From: Peptococcaceae bacterium
GTDB taxonomy: Bacteria > Bacillota > Dehalobacteriia > UBA7702
Assembly (NCBI GenBank): GCA_019415505.1
Contig: DXZC01000005.1
Coordinates: 24,411 to 38,026 of the forward strand
Direction: 5' to 3'
Length of the DNA stretch: 13,616 bases
Shown: piece by piece, positions 6,096 to 13,595 of the stretch
Layout of the letters: each line of letters opens with the position of its first letter
Numbering within the stretch: the first letter of the stretch is position 1
Program-made: the position numbers and the translations under genes
The notes under the pieces: generated by a model
What the model was told of the DNA's origin: nothing
Database searches by the model: none
The model's input: only the letters and a program-made list of their open reading frames with translations

Positions 6096-7195
6096 CTTTA
6101 TAGCGGGTAAATCCCACCTTAGGGAGGAAATTCCACCTTTTAGGGATAAATTCCCGCCATAAGGCGTTAATTCCCCATTATAGGGGGGGATAATCATGCT
6201 TTAAGGGATAAACCCCACCTTAAAAGGTAATTTACAATTACAAGGGGTAAAATTACATTCTAGTGTGGAAAGATCACGCTTTAGCTAAATAACCCCCACA
6301 TTGAAAGGTGAAATTCACATTTTAAGATGTTAAACCTCGTTTCAGAGCGTAAAATCTGCCTTAAACGCCGATTTCCACATTATAGGGGGTTAAATTACGC
6401 TTTAGCAAATAAATTTAGCTTAGAAGGTGAAATCCAACATTCTATGTGGAAAATCACACATTGAAGGGTGATATACACATTCTAAGACGTAAAACCACGC
6501 TTTAGGGCGTAAATACCGCCTTAGTGCGTGAAACCCACATTCTAAGGAGTTAATCACGCTTTAGGAATAATTAGAGGTGAAAGACGCACTTCAGGGGTTA
6601 AAATCTCACTTTCAGGGATAATATTCCACTTTGAGCAGTTAAATCATATTTTAAGATGTTAAACCTCATTTTAGAGCGTAAAATCAGCCTTAAACGCCGA
6701 TTTCCACATTATAGGGGGTTAAATTACGCTTTAGCAAATAAATTTAGCTTAGAAGGTGAAATACAACATTCTATGTGGAAAATCAAACATTGAAAGGTGA
6801 AATACACATTCTAAGATGTAAAACCACGCTTTAGGGCGTAAATACCGCCTTAATGCGTGAATTTCACATTCTAGGGAGTTATATCACGCTTTAGGAATAA
6901 TTAGAGGTTATATACACACTCTGGGGGTTAATATCTCACTTTCAGGGATAATATTCCATTTTAAGAAGTTAAATCACATTTTAAAATGTTTAACCTCGCT
7001 TTAGGTAGTAAAATCAGCCTTAAAAAGCGAAATACACATTCTGTGACGCGAAATCACACTTTAGGAAGTGAATCCTGCCTTAGTGAGTAAAATCCGCCTT
7101 AGAGACTAACTCCGCTTTAGAGCGTAAAATCCTGCCTCAAGGAGTAATTCCGCTTTTTTATATGGTAAAATCCTTTTAGACGAAAAAATATCCGC
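6096..7195. repeat. Tandem array B, degenerate monomers of about 20 bp
   Basis: Roughly fifty head-to-tail copies of a 19-22 bp monomer close to TTTAGGGNGTNAAATCAC followed by a 1-3 base variable joint. Clear members include those at about 6311-6330, 6480-6500 and 6831-6850. The array ends immediately before the rplQ hairpin. It has no open frame of note in any phase. Many monomers hold a small dyad around an AT core (for example GGGTAAATCCC at 6105-6115 and GTGAAATTCAC at 6308-6318). Part of the array is duplicated as a 329-330 bp higher-order unit. It is not CRISPR, because there are no spacers, and no transposase or terminal inverted repeat accompanies it. Confidence 0.92.
6320..6978. repeat. 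Higher-order duplication of 329-330 bp inside array B
   Basis: Copy 1 starts about 6320 and copy 2 about 6649, each made of about sixteen monomers in the same order. Identity by eye is about nine in ten; 6359-6433 and 6688-6762 appear identical over 75 bases. A third, partial copy continues from about 6979 to about 7015 before diverging. The constant offset (329, then 330 after a one-base indel) shows that a multi-monomer block was copied as a unit after the monomers had diverged. Confidence 0.88.
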
Positions 7196-7204
7196 CATTG
7201 CCAA

Positions 7205-7238
7205 GATGAGGCCAAGGGCTTTAGCCCCTGACCTCATC
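7205..7238 (-). terminator. Strong hairpin after rplQ, probable transcript end
   Basis: On the minus strand GATGAGGTCAGGGGC pairs with GCCCTTGGCCTCATC along 15 consecutive base pairs (two G-T) around a TAAA loop, 12 bases after the rplQ stop. There is no T-run directly after the stem; six T lie about 16 bases further on (7183-7188). It is most likely the end of the ribosomal operon, either as an imperfect terminator or as a 3' end protecting structure. Confidence 0.6.
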
Positions 7239-7250
7239 AGTGAGTCAAGA

Positions 7251-7589
7251 TTATACCAATTCGATTTTAACCATCTGCGCGCCGTCGCCTTGGCGCAAAT
7301 CCAATTTGATAGTACGGGTGTAACCACCGGGTCTATCCTTATAACGGTCAGCCAAAATGGTAAACAATTTGGTGACTACGTCCTCATCGGTAAGATAAGC
7401 CAGAGCCTGCCTACGGGCGTGTAAATCGCCTCTTTTACCAAGGGTAATCATTTTTTCGGCAATGCTTTTCAGCTCCTTAGCCTTGGGCTCCGTGGTAACA
7501 ATGCTTTCTTTATCCAACAAAGAAGTAGTAATATTTCTCAGCATTGCCCGACGGTGGCTGCTATTTCTTCTCAGTCTGCCGTATGCCAC
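7251..7589 (-). CDS. rplQ: 50S ribosomal protein L17
   Basis: L17 is a large-subunit protein near the peptide exit tunnel. The 112 residues carry the family landmarks MAYGRLRRNSSHRRAMLRN, LGKRGDLHARRQAL, LADRYKDRPGGYTR and the MVKIELV end. The start codon is GTG (7587-7589), with AAGGAGG 9 bases upstream at 7599-7605 and no better alternative. It directly follows rpoA and is the last ribosomal gene before the repeat region. Confidence 0.98.
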   Translation of the reverse strand: MAYGRLRRNSSHRRAMLRNITTSLLDKESIVTTEPKAKELKSIAEKMITLGKRGDLHARRQALAYLTDEDVVTKLFTILADRYKDRPGGYTRTIKLDLRQGDGAQMVKIELV

Positions 7590-7634
7590 TGTGGTGTTCC
7601 TCCTTTAATCCTTATTTCCAGAAAATCGGGGATT

Positions 7635-8585
7635 TTATTCCTCCTCATTGCGGAGAGATAAACCCAATTCCTCCAATTTTCCCATAACTTCTTCCAAAGA
7701 TTTACGTCCCAGATTTCTAACCTTCATCATATCCTCTTCAGAACGCTGAATAAGTTCCTGCACCGTGTTTATCCCCGCTCTCTTCAAGCAGTTATAGGAA
7801 CGCACGGACATATCCAACTCTTCAATGGTCATATCCAAAAGCTTATCCTTGTTTTCATCTTCTCTCTCCGCCATGATAATATCATCGCCAGGCACCTCGG
7901 TAAGGCCCACAAAGAGTTTCAGATATTCGCCTAGGATTTTAGCGCTCATGCTCAAGGCTTCATCTGGGGCAATGCTCCCGTCAGTCCAAATGTCCAAGGT
8001 CAACCTATCAAAGTCCACCTGTTGGCCAACGCGGGAATTATCAACATGGAAAATCACCTTGGTAATTGGTGAGAAAAAGGAATCAATGGGAATAACGCCT
8101 AAGGGCTGATTTTCTTTTTTGTTCTTCTCCGTACTGTTATAGCCCCGTCCCTTTTCCACGGTAATTTCCATCGCTAAACTACCCGAATCATCTAAAGTTG
8201 CAATATGATGGTCGGGGTTGAGTATTTCCACTTCAGAACTGCACTTAATGTCATGACCGGTGATGTCTCCTTCGCCCTGGGCTTCCAGTGTCAGAATTTT
8301 TTCCTCATCGGCATGCAATTTTACTATAAGTCCCTTCAGATTTAAAATTAAATCTGTTGTATCTTCAAAAACACCGGGAATCGTTGAAAATTCATGAAGA
8401 ACCCCGTCAATTTTAACGGAAGTCACTGCGGCGCCGGGTAAAGAGGAAAGCAAAACACGTCTTAAAGCATTACCCAGGGTAATGCCATATCCCCTTTCCA
8501 GCGGTTCAACCACAAAGCGGCCATAGGTCTTGTCATCATTCTGCTCCACGCACTGAATTTTGGGCTTTTCCATTCCTGACAGCAT
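7635..8585 (-). CDS. rpoA: DNA-directed RNA polymerase subunit alpha
   Basis: Alpha nucleates RNA polymerase assembly and contacts upstream DNA and activators. The 316 residues divide into the N-terminal dimerisation domain (about 1-230, with RGYGITLGNALRRVLLSSLPG and DGVLHEFSTIPGVFED) and the C-terminal domain (about 250-316, with SYNCLKRAGINTVQEL and VRNLGRKSLEEV). The latter holds the usual DNA-contacting helix-hairpin-helix. The first ATG is preferred over the methionine at residue 5, because AAGGAGG at 8594-8600 is 8 bases from it. It lies between rpsD and rplQ, the standard alpha-operon position. Confidence 0.98.
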   Translation of the reverse strand: MLSGMEKPKIQCVEQNDDKTYGRFVVEPLERGYGITLGNALRRVLLSSLPGAAVTSVKIDGVLHEFSTIPGVFEDTTDLILNLKGLIVKLHADEEKILTLEAQGEGDITGHDIKCSSEVEILNPDHHIATLDDSGSLAMEITVEKGRGYNSTEKNKKENQPLGVIPIDSFFSPITKVIFHVDNSRVGQQVDFDRLTLDIWTDGSIAPDEALSMSAKILGEYLKLFVGLTEVPGDDIIMAEREDENKDKLLDMTIEELDMSVRSYNCLKRAGINTVQELIQRSEEDMMKVRNLGRKSLEEVMGKLEELGLSLRNEEE

Positions 8586-8632
8586 ATAATTGGCCTCCTT
8601 TTATAGACATATCGTTATGTATTTTTTACCCA

Positions 8633-9265
8633 TTAACGGGAGTAACCTTCAACGATTAAATGCTCTTCAATGGGAATATCAATATCCTCACGTTTGGGCA
8701 TATCAATAACGGTAGCCACTAACGCTTCCTTATCTAAAGTAAGCCATTGAGGCAAAGATTTAACGGCGGCCAATTCACCGATTGCGGCAAATTTAGAACT
8801 CTTTTTACTCTTAGCTGTAACAGCAATTACATCGTTCTTCTTCACCAAATAAGAGGGAATATTAACCTTAACGCCATTTACAGTGTAATGCCCATGCAAA
8901 ATAAGCTGACGTGCTTCCGCCCGGCTGTTAGCCAGACCAGCGCGGTATACTACATTATCAAGACGGGTTTCCAAGAGGACCAGCAAGTTTTCACCGGTTA
9001 CGCCACCCATTCTTGTTGCTTTTTTATAATATAAACGGAACTGATTTTCCAATACGCCATAAATGCGGCGGGCTTTTTGTTTTTCGCGTAATTGGAGGCC
9101 GTATTCCGAGCGTTTTTTACGAGCCGCGGCTTGGCCATGCTGCCCGGGAGCATAGCTTCTCTTGGTAAAGGAACATTTATCGCTGTAGCAGCGGTCGCCC
9201 TTTAAATAAAGCTTTTCGCCTTCACGCCGGCAAAGCCGGCATACAGATTCTGTATAACGTGCCAT
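8633..9265 (-). CDS. rpsD: 30S ribosomal protein S4, zinc-binding form
   Basis: S4 binds 16S rRNA first in assembly and is the translational regulator of the alpha operon in several bacteria. The 210 residues include a CXXC-X13-C-X4-C zinc site (Cys9, Cys12, Cys26, Cys31), the YAPGQHG loop, and the S4 RNA-binding fold around RLDNVVYRAGLANSRAEARQ. This cysteine-containing form is the housekeeping version in many Clostridia. AGGAGG lies about 12 bases before the ATG, a slightly long spacing. It sits between rpsK and rpoA. Confidence 0.98.
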   Translation of the reverse strand: MARYTESVCRLCRREGEKLYLKGDRCYSDKCSFTKRSYAPGQHGQAAARKKRSEYGLQLREKQKARRIYGVLENQFRLYYKKATRMGGVTGENLLVLLETRLDNVVYRAGLANSRAEARQLILHGHYTVNGVKVNIPSYLVKKNDVIAVTAKSKKSSKFAAIGELAAVKSLPQWLTLDKEALVATVIDMPKREDIDIPIEEHLIVEGYSR

Positions 9266-9281
9266 CTAAACGGGACACCTC

Positions 9282-9668
9282 CTAAACTCTTCTTCTCTTG
9301 GGGGGACGGCAGCCATTATGGGGAATGGGGGTAACGTCCTTGATCATGCTAATTTCCAAACCTGTGGCTTGGAGAGAACGGATAGCCGCTTCCCTACCGG
9401 AGCCGGGGCCCTTTACCACGCATTCCACTTGGCGCATACCATGCTCCATAGCTTCTTTGGCGCAAGTTTCCGCCGCCAACTGAGCGGCAAAAGGAGTGCT
9501 TTTTCTGGAACCCTTGAATCCGGAGCTGCCAGCGCTGGACCAGGAAATGGCATTCCCGGCCTTATCGGTAATCACAATAATAGTATTATTGAATGTGGAA
9601 TTAATATGCGCTACACCATATTCAATATTTTTCTTTTCTCTTCTTCTTCTGGTTTGTCTTCTGGCCAC
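9282..9668 (-). CDS. rpsK: 30S ribosomal protein S11
   Basis: S11 lies on the platform of the small subunit near the mRNA exit. The 128 residues contain GVAHINSTFNNTIIVITD, the KGSRKSTPFAAQLAAE helix, KGPGSGREAAIRSL and the basic C-terminal HNGCRPPKRRRV. The start codon is GTG (9666-9668), with AAGGAGGA 8 bases upstream. It follows rpsM by 17 bases and precedes rpsD by 16. Confidence 0.98.
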   Translation of the reverse strand: MARRQTRRRREKKNIEYGVAHINSTFNNTIIVITDKAGNAISWSSAGSSGFKGSRKSTPFAAQLAAETCAKEAMEHGMRQVECVVKGPGSGREAAIRSLQATGLEISMIKDVTPIPHNGCRPPKRRRV

Positions 9669-9685
9669 GAATTAAGTCCTCCTTT

Positions 9686-10054
9686 CTACTTACGTTTCGC
9701 ACCAACGGTACGTTTAGGACCTTTACGCGTACGGGCGTTAGTTTTAGTTTTCTGGCCCCGCACAGGTAAACCACGACGGTGGCGTATCCCGCGGTAACAG
9801 CCAATTTCAGTCAAGCGCTTAATGTTCAGCGCTATATCACGACGGAGATCGCCTTCAACTAAATAGTTGTTAGTAATGATCTCTCTCAATTTGTTCACAT
9901 CTTCATCGGATAAGTCTTTAACCCGAATATTCCCGTCCACACCGGCCTGGGCCAGTATTTTCTGGGAGGTGGGAAGACCAATGCCGTAAATATAGGTCAA
10001 TCCGATTTCTACCCTTTTTTCACGGGGCAAATCAACACCAGCAATACGTGCCAT
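9686..10054 (-). CDS. rpsM: 30S ribosomal protein S13
   Basis: S13 sits in the head of the small subunit, bridges to the large subunit and touches P-site tRNA with its tail. The 122 residues run from MARIAGVDLPREKRVEIGLTYIYGIG through the RHRRGLPVRGQKTKTNART block to a lysine/arginine-rich end, all typical. The ATG at 10052-10054 is preceded by GGAGGTG 10 bases upstream. It follows rpmJ by 38 bases and begins the alpha-operon group. Confidence 0.98.
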   Translation of the reverse strand: MARIAGVDLPREKRVEIGLTYIYGIGLPTSQKILAQAGVDGNIRVKDLSDEDVNKLREIITNNYLVEGDLRRDIALNIKRLTEIGCYRGIRHRRGLPVRGQKTKTNARTRKGPKRTVGAKRK

Positions 10055-10092
10055 ATATTATGCGCACCTCCAATACGATATCTTAACTTAAA

Positions 10093-10206
10093 TTATCCTT
10101 GTTTTTGTTTGTGCTTGGGATTTTTGCAGATGACCATTACAGTCCCTTTTCTCTTAATAATTTTGCATTTTTCGCAAATTGGTTTTACCGAAGCGCGAAC
10201 TTTCAC
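10093..10206 (-). CDS. rpmJ: 50S ribosomal protein L36
   Basis: L36 is the smallest large-subunit protein. The 37 residues start MKVRASVKPICEKCK and carry the zinc ligands Cys11, Cys14, Cys27 and His32, so this is the zinc-dependent (C+) form. The start codon is GTG at 10204-10206, with AGGAGG 7 bases before it, and the stop is TAA at 10093-10095. It lies in the usual place between infA and rpsM. Confidence 0.97.
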   Translation of the reverse strand: MKVRASVKPICEKCKIIKRKGTVMVICKNPKHKQKQG

Positions 10207-10231
10207 AGTAATGCCTCCTTTTCCCTAAAGC

Positions 10232-10450
10232 TTACTTAAAGCGATATACTATACGTCCCCTGGTAAGGTCATAGGGACTCAATTCAACAGTAACTTTATC
10301 ACCGGGGAGTATACGAATGAAATTCATTCTTATCTTTCCGGAAACATGGGCCAGAACTCTATGCCCGTTCGCCAACTCTACGGTAAACATAGCGTTGGGC
10401 AATGGTTCAATAACAGTGCCTTCCACTTCTATAGCGTCTTGTTTGGACAT
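10232..10450 (-). CDS. infA: Translation initiation factor IF-1
   Basis: IF-1 is a single OB-fold protein that occupies the ribosomal A site during initiation. The 72 residues are of standard length, with VEGTVIEPLPNAMFTVELAN, the GKIRMNFIRILPGDKV loop and SPYDLTRGRIVYR all conserved. AAGGAGG at 10458-10464 lies 7 bases upstream, inside the last codons of the KOW-domain gene, which suggests coupled translation. Confidence 0.98.
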   Translation of the reverse strand: MSKQDAIEVEGTVIEPLPNAMFTVELANGHRVLAHVSGKIRMNFIRILPGDKVTVELSPYDLTRGRIVYRFK

Positions 10451-10452
10451 TT

Positions 10453-10734
10453 TTATTCCTCCTTAATTCCGTCTTCCGGCCAATGATTGTTAAGAAATTG
10501 CCGCAGCTCTTCATCTCTGGGTAACTTTGCCGCCGCCACTGCAGCCGCTATTTCCGGCGAGCGGTTGAGAGTTCCCTGTAAATGCTTATAATTCTTCTTC
10601 TTGGGGGAGGCAGCTGTAAATTTTCTGCCGTCCGCCACATAACAGCATTTAGCTTCAGTTTGGATGATGACATAGCGTCTGCCGCAGTCCCTCCCCTGTT
10701 TGGAGGTAACTAGCTGACCAACCGACCATTGCAT
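10453..10734 (-). CDS. KOW-domain RNA-binding protein (L14e-like)
   Basis: A 93-residue protein whose N-terminal part (about residues 4-55) resembles the KOW/L14e-L6e-like fold: VGQLVTSKQGRDCGRRYVII, then YVADGRKFTAASPKKKNYKHLQ, with the characteristic Gly-Arg-Asp turn and a Pro-Lys-rich strand. The C-terminal third is a more variable acidic helix. Genes of this kind between map and infA are widespread in Clostridia and related Firmicutes and are annotated as RNA-binding; the precise role, probably ribosome-related, is not established. AAGGAGT lies 6 bases before the ATG and overlaps the map stop. Confidence 0.88.
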   Translation of the reverse strand: MQWSVGQLVTSKQGRDCGRRYVIIQTEAKCCYVADGRKFTAASPKKKNYKHLQGTLNRSPEIAAAVAAAKLPRDEELRQFLNNHWPEDGIKEE

Positions 10735-10746
10735 AAAACCACTCCT

Positions 10747-11496
10747 TTACAACCGAGTAAGTATCTCGGCTTCGCCCTTATGAATGGCGAAAGTGTTTTC
10801 ATAATGAGCCGTCATAGAGCCATCTTTCGTAACATAAGTCCAATTATCACTAAGCTGCTTAATAGCATAGTGGCCTGCCGCCACCATAGGCTCCACCGCC
10901 AGGACTAACCCAGCCGCCAGCCTTATGCCTCTGCCGCTTTTGCCGTAATTAGGAACACTTGGGTCTTCGTGCATATTCTCGCCGACGCCGTGACCGACAA
11001 GATCACGAATAACGGAATAGCCATGTCTTTCCACGTGTTTTTGAACCGCGTGGGAAATATCGCCTAAACGGTTACCTGCCACTGCCTTTTGCAAACCTGC
11101 AAAAAATGATTCCTTAGTTACCTCAATGAGCCGAGCGTTCTCTGGGGTAATATCGCCCACAGGAAAGGTCCGAGCCGCGTCACCCACATAGCCGCGGAAG
11201 GTGGCGCCCACATCCACACTGATAATATCACCCTCGTGTAAAACGCGGTCAGGTCGGGGTATCCCGTGTACTACTTCCTCATTAATTGAGGCGCAAATGG
11301 CTGCCGGAAAGCCGCCATAGCCTTTGAAGGTAGGAACAGCGTTTGCCGCCAAAATATGCTTTTCCGCGATTTGGTCCAATTCGTAAGTGGAAATGCCAGG
11401 CCGCACCTGCTCTTCTAACAGAGCCAGAACTTCGGCAACTATTTTACCGGCGTCCCGCATTTTGGCAATCTGTTCCTCGGTTTTAATGATTATCAT
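10747..11496 (-). CDS. map: Type I methionine aminopeptidase
   Basis: This enzyme removes the initiator methionine from new proteins that have a small second residue. In 249 residues the metal ligands of the pita-bread fold are all visible: Asp95 and Asp106 (SVDVGATFRGYVGDAARTF), His169 (GHGVGENMHEDP), Glu202 (AVEPM) and Glu233 (HYENTF). The substrate-contacting histidines are at about 77 and 176. There is no N-terminal extension, so it is the basic bacterial type Ia form. Its ATG overlaps the adk stop by one base (TAATG), indicating coupling. Confidence 0.97.
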   Translation of the reverse strand: MIIIKTEEQIAKMRDAGKIVAEVLALLEEQVRPGISTYELDQIAEKHILAANAVPTFKGYGGFPAAICASINEEVVHGIPRPDRVLHEGDIISVDVGATFRGYVGDAARTFPVGDITPENARLIEVTKESFFAGLQKAVAGNRLGDISHAVQKHVERHGYSVIRDLVGHGVGENMHEDPSVPNYGKSGRGIRLAAGLVLAVEPMVAAGHYAIKQLSDNWTYVTKDGSMTAHYENTFAIHKGEAEILTRL

Positions 11497-12143
11497 TATT
11501 TGCCCTCCAAGGCGCGGGCTATATCTTCCAATACTTTATCTATATCCTGATCCCCATTGATATCCTTAATTAAACCGCATTTGGTGTAATAGTCAATCAA
11601 GGGAGCAGTCTGGCTTTGGTAAACATCCAAACGGGCCTTAACGGTAGCTTCCGTATCGTCAGCCCGTTGGTAAAGCTCGCCGCCGCATTTTTCACAGGCG
11701 TCGCCTTTAGCCGAAGGATTAAATACCTGGTGGTAAGTGGCGCCGCAGCCCTTGCAGACCCGGCGACCAGTCAGGCGCTCCATCAGCTTGGTCAAGGGCA
11801 CTTCAATGTTAATTACAGCGTCCAGAGCCTGACCTAATTTTTTCAACATCGCCGCTAAAGCGTCTGCTTGAGCGGGAGTACGGGGAAAGCCATCCAAAAG
11901 GAAACCCTCTTGGCAATCTTCCTTCCGGATTCTTTCTTCCATCAATCCGAGGATAAGGTCATCGGGAACTAATTGTCCCGATTCCATATACCCTTTAGCC
12001 TCCAAGCCAAGGGGCGTACCCTCTTTCACTGCTGCCCGGAGTAAATCTCCGGTAGATATATGAACAATATTATATTTATCAACCAATGTAGCGGCCTGGG
12101 TGCCTTTACCGGCGCCGGGAGGTCCTAACAATACCAATCTCAT
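11496..12143 (-). CDS. adk: Adenylate kinase, zinc-containing long form
   Basis: Adenylate kinase interconverts ATP plus AMP with two ADP. The 215 residues hold the P-loop GPPGAGKGTQA (7-17), the AMP-site segment HISTGDLLR, the LLDGFPRTPAQA motif, and a long LID domain with four zinc cysteines (130, 133, 150, 153). The four-cysteine LID is typical of Gram-positive enzymes. AAGGAGG lies 7 bases upstream. The secY-adk-map order is the standard end of the spc operon in Firmicutes. Confidence 0.98.
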   Translation of the reverse strand: MRLVLLGPPGAGKGTQAATLVDKYNIVHISTGDLLRAAVKEGTPLGLEAKGYMESGQLVPDDLILGLMEERIRKEDCQEGFLLDGFPRTPAQADALAAMLKKLGQALDAVINIEVPLTKLMERLTGRRVCKGCGATYHQVFNPSAKGDACEKCGGELYQRADDTEATVKARLDVYQSQTAPLIDYYTKCGLIKDINGDQDIDKVLEDIARALEGK

Positions 12144-12155
12144 GGGTATTCCTCC

Positions 12156-13406
12156 TTATTTCATAAATCCTTGGTAGTTACGGCTTAACATCTGGGATTC
12201 CAGTTGCTTCATAGTATCTAATGATACGCCGACGGCAATTAGCAGCGAGGTGCCGCCGAAACTCACGTTTAAACCAGTAATCGCCGACATGAGGTTAGGC
12301 AGCAAGGCTATGAAAGCCAGGAAAAACGCGCCTGCCAATGTCAAACGGGTTAGGATTTTGTCAATGTACTCCGCCGTAGGTCTGCCAGGACGAATGCCCG
12401 GAATAAACCCACCGTTTTTCTTCATGTTATCCGCCACATCTACCGGGCTGAAGGTTACAGCAGTGTAGAAATAAGCGAAGAAGAAAATCAATAAGGAGTC
12501 AACCACCATGTAAAAGGGGTGGCTTGTGGTGAACCAACCAGCTATGGTTGTCGCTATTTTACCGTCAAAGAGGGAAAATAGCAACTGGGGCAACATCAAA
12601 AGAGACATTGCGAAAATAATTGGTATAACACCGGCCTGGTTTACTTTTAAAGGAATATTGGTGGACTGGCCGCCATAAACCTTCCTCCCCACCACACGCT
12701 TAGCATATTGAACGGGGATTCTTCTCTGACCTTCGTTAACGAAGATAATGCCGACAATAATTATAATTGCCAAAACTAGGAAAGCTAATACGGCAAAAAA
12801 ATTAGTTTCGCCGGAACGCAGGGACTGAACTATATAGGTTATACCCGCGGGTAAGCGTGAGACGATACCGGCAAAGATGATTAGGGATATACCATTCCCA
12901 ATCCCCTTATCGGTAATCATTTCACCCATCCACATCAGTAAGGCGGTACCAGCGGTCAAAGAAATTACCAACATTGTTACGCTAAAGAAGTTGTAATCAA
13001 TGAGAGCGGGTTTCAAATAGAAGGACATGGCCACAGCCTGGACAAAACCTAAGATAACACAGCCATAGCGGGTAATTTGCGCCATCTTTTTCTTACCCTC
13101 AGGGCCTTCTTTGGCTAAGCGCTCAAAGTAAGGCACCACAATGGTAAGTAAATTCATAATAATTGAAGCGTTGATGTAGGGCATAATCCCCATGGCAAAT
13201 ATGCTAATATTCTTAAAGGCGCCGCCGGAAATAACATCAATAAAGCCAAAGATGTTTTGGGTGAACAAATTCTCCAAAACGGCGGCGTCAATACCGGGGG
13301 CGGGAATATGAGCGCCAATGCGGAAAATAAGGAACATTATCAATGTAAATATAAGTTTGCCACGGATCTCTTCTACCTTAAAAGCATTTTTAATGGTAGA
13401 AAACAT
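12156..13406 (-). CDS. secY: Preprotein translocase subunit SecY
   Basis: SecY is the membrane pore of the general secretion system, working with SecE, SecG and SecA. At 416 residues it is near the usual length for ten transmembrane helices. Landmarks are the N-terminal RGKLIFTLIMFLIFRIGAHI helix, the plug-region SGGAFKNISIFAMGIMPYI, the GIGNGISLIIFAGIV segment, the cytosolic loop QRRIPVQYAKR that contacts the ribosome and SecA, and GGTSLLIAVGVSLDTMKQLE near the C-terminus. The ATG begins one base after the rplO stop, so the genes are coupled. Confidence 0.98.
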   Translation of the reverse strand: MFSTIKNAFKVEEIRGKLIFTLIMFLIFRIGAHIPAPGIDAAVLENLFTQNIFGFIDVISGGAFKNISIFAMGIMPYINASIIMNLLTIVVPYFERLAKEGPEGKKKMAQITRYGCVILGFVQAVAMSFYLKPALIDYNFFSVTMLVISLTAGTALLMWMGEMITDKGIGNGISLIIFAGIVSRLPAGITYIVQSLRSGETNFFAVLAFLVLAIIIIVGIIFVNEGQRRIPVQYAKRVVGRKVYGGQSTNIPLKVNQAGVIPIIFAMSLLMLPQLLFSLFDGKIATTIAGWFTTSHPFYMVVDSLLIFFFAYFYTAVTFSPVDVADNMKKNGGFIPGIRPGRPTAEYIDKILTRLTLAGAFFLAFIALLPNLMSAITGLNVSFGGTSLLIAVGVSLDTMKQLESQMLSRNYQGFMK

Positions 13407-13407
13407 A

Positions 13408-13595
13408 CTACATCACCTCTACTTTACCACCTGCGGCTTCAATTTTTTCTTGGGCAGCTTTGCTGCATTTAATATACTGGAAAGTCAGGGCCTTTTCTAT
13501 TTCGCCATTAGCCAAGACCTTCACGCCGTCACACTGGCCAATCAAACCGGCTTCCCACAGGGTTTCCGGGGTGATTACCGCGTTAGCTTCAAACA
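13408..13595 (-). CDS. rplO: 50S ribosomal protein L15, C-terminal part only
   Basis: About 61 residues of L15 are present, reading FEANAVITPETLWEAGLIG at the cut end and finishing EAAGGKVEVM before a TAG. The VTPE-LLETGLI-like segment, the LANGEIEKALTF strand and the AQEKIEAAGG helix are the conserved C-terminal half that binds 23S rRNA. The rest of the gene is lost because the contig ends here. An apparent GTG start at 13594-13596 is false: its first base is the first base of a sequencing adapter. Confidence 0.95.

Noticed and set aside
5695..7195. CRISPR array
   Set aside because: Units are contiguous and degenerate with no constant-length unique spacers, and no cas gene is nearby.
6100..7195. 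Telomere-like TTAGGG repeats
   Set aside because: TTAGGG occurs only as part of a longer 20 bp monomer and is not itself tandem; the locus is an internal chromosomal junction.
8602..8615. Short dyad ACATA-TCGT-TATGT upstream of rpoA
   Set aside because: Arms are only 5 bases and AT-rich, and nothing links them to the known S4 regulatory site.
9318..9797. Plus-strand 159-codon frame opposite rpsK and rpsM
   Set aside because: It is antisense to two unmistakable ribosomal protein genes and has no recognisable domain.
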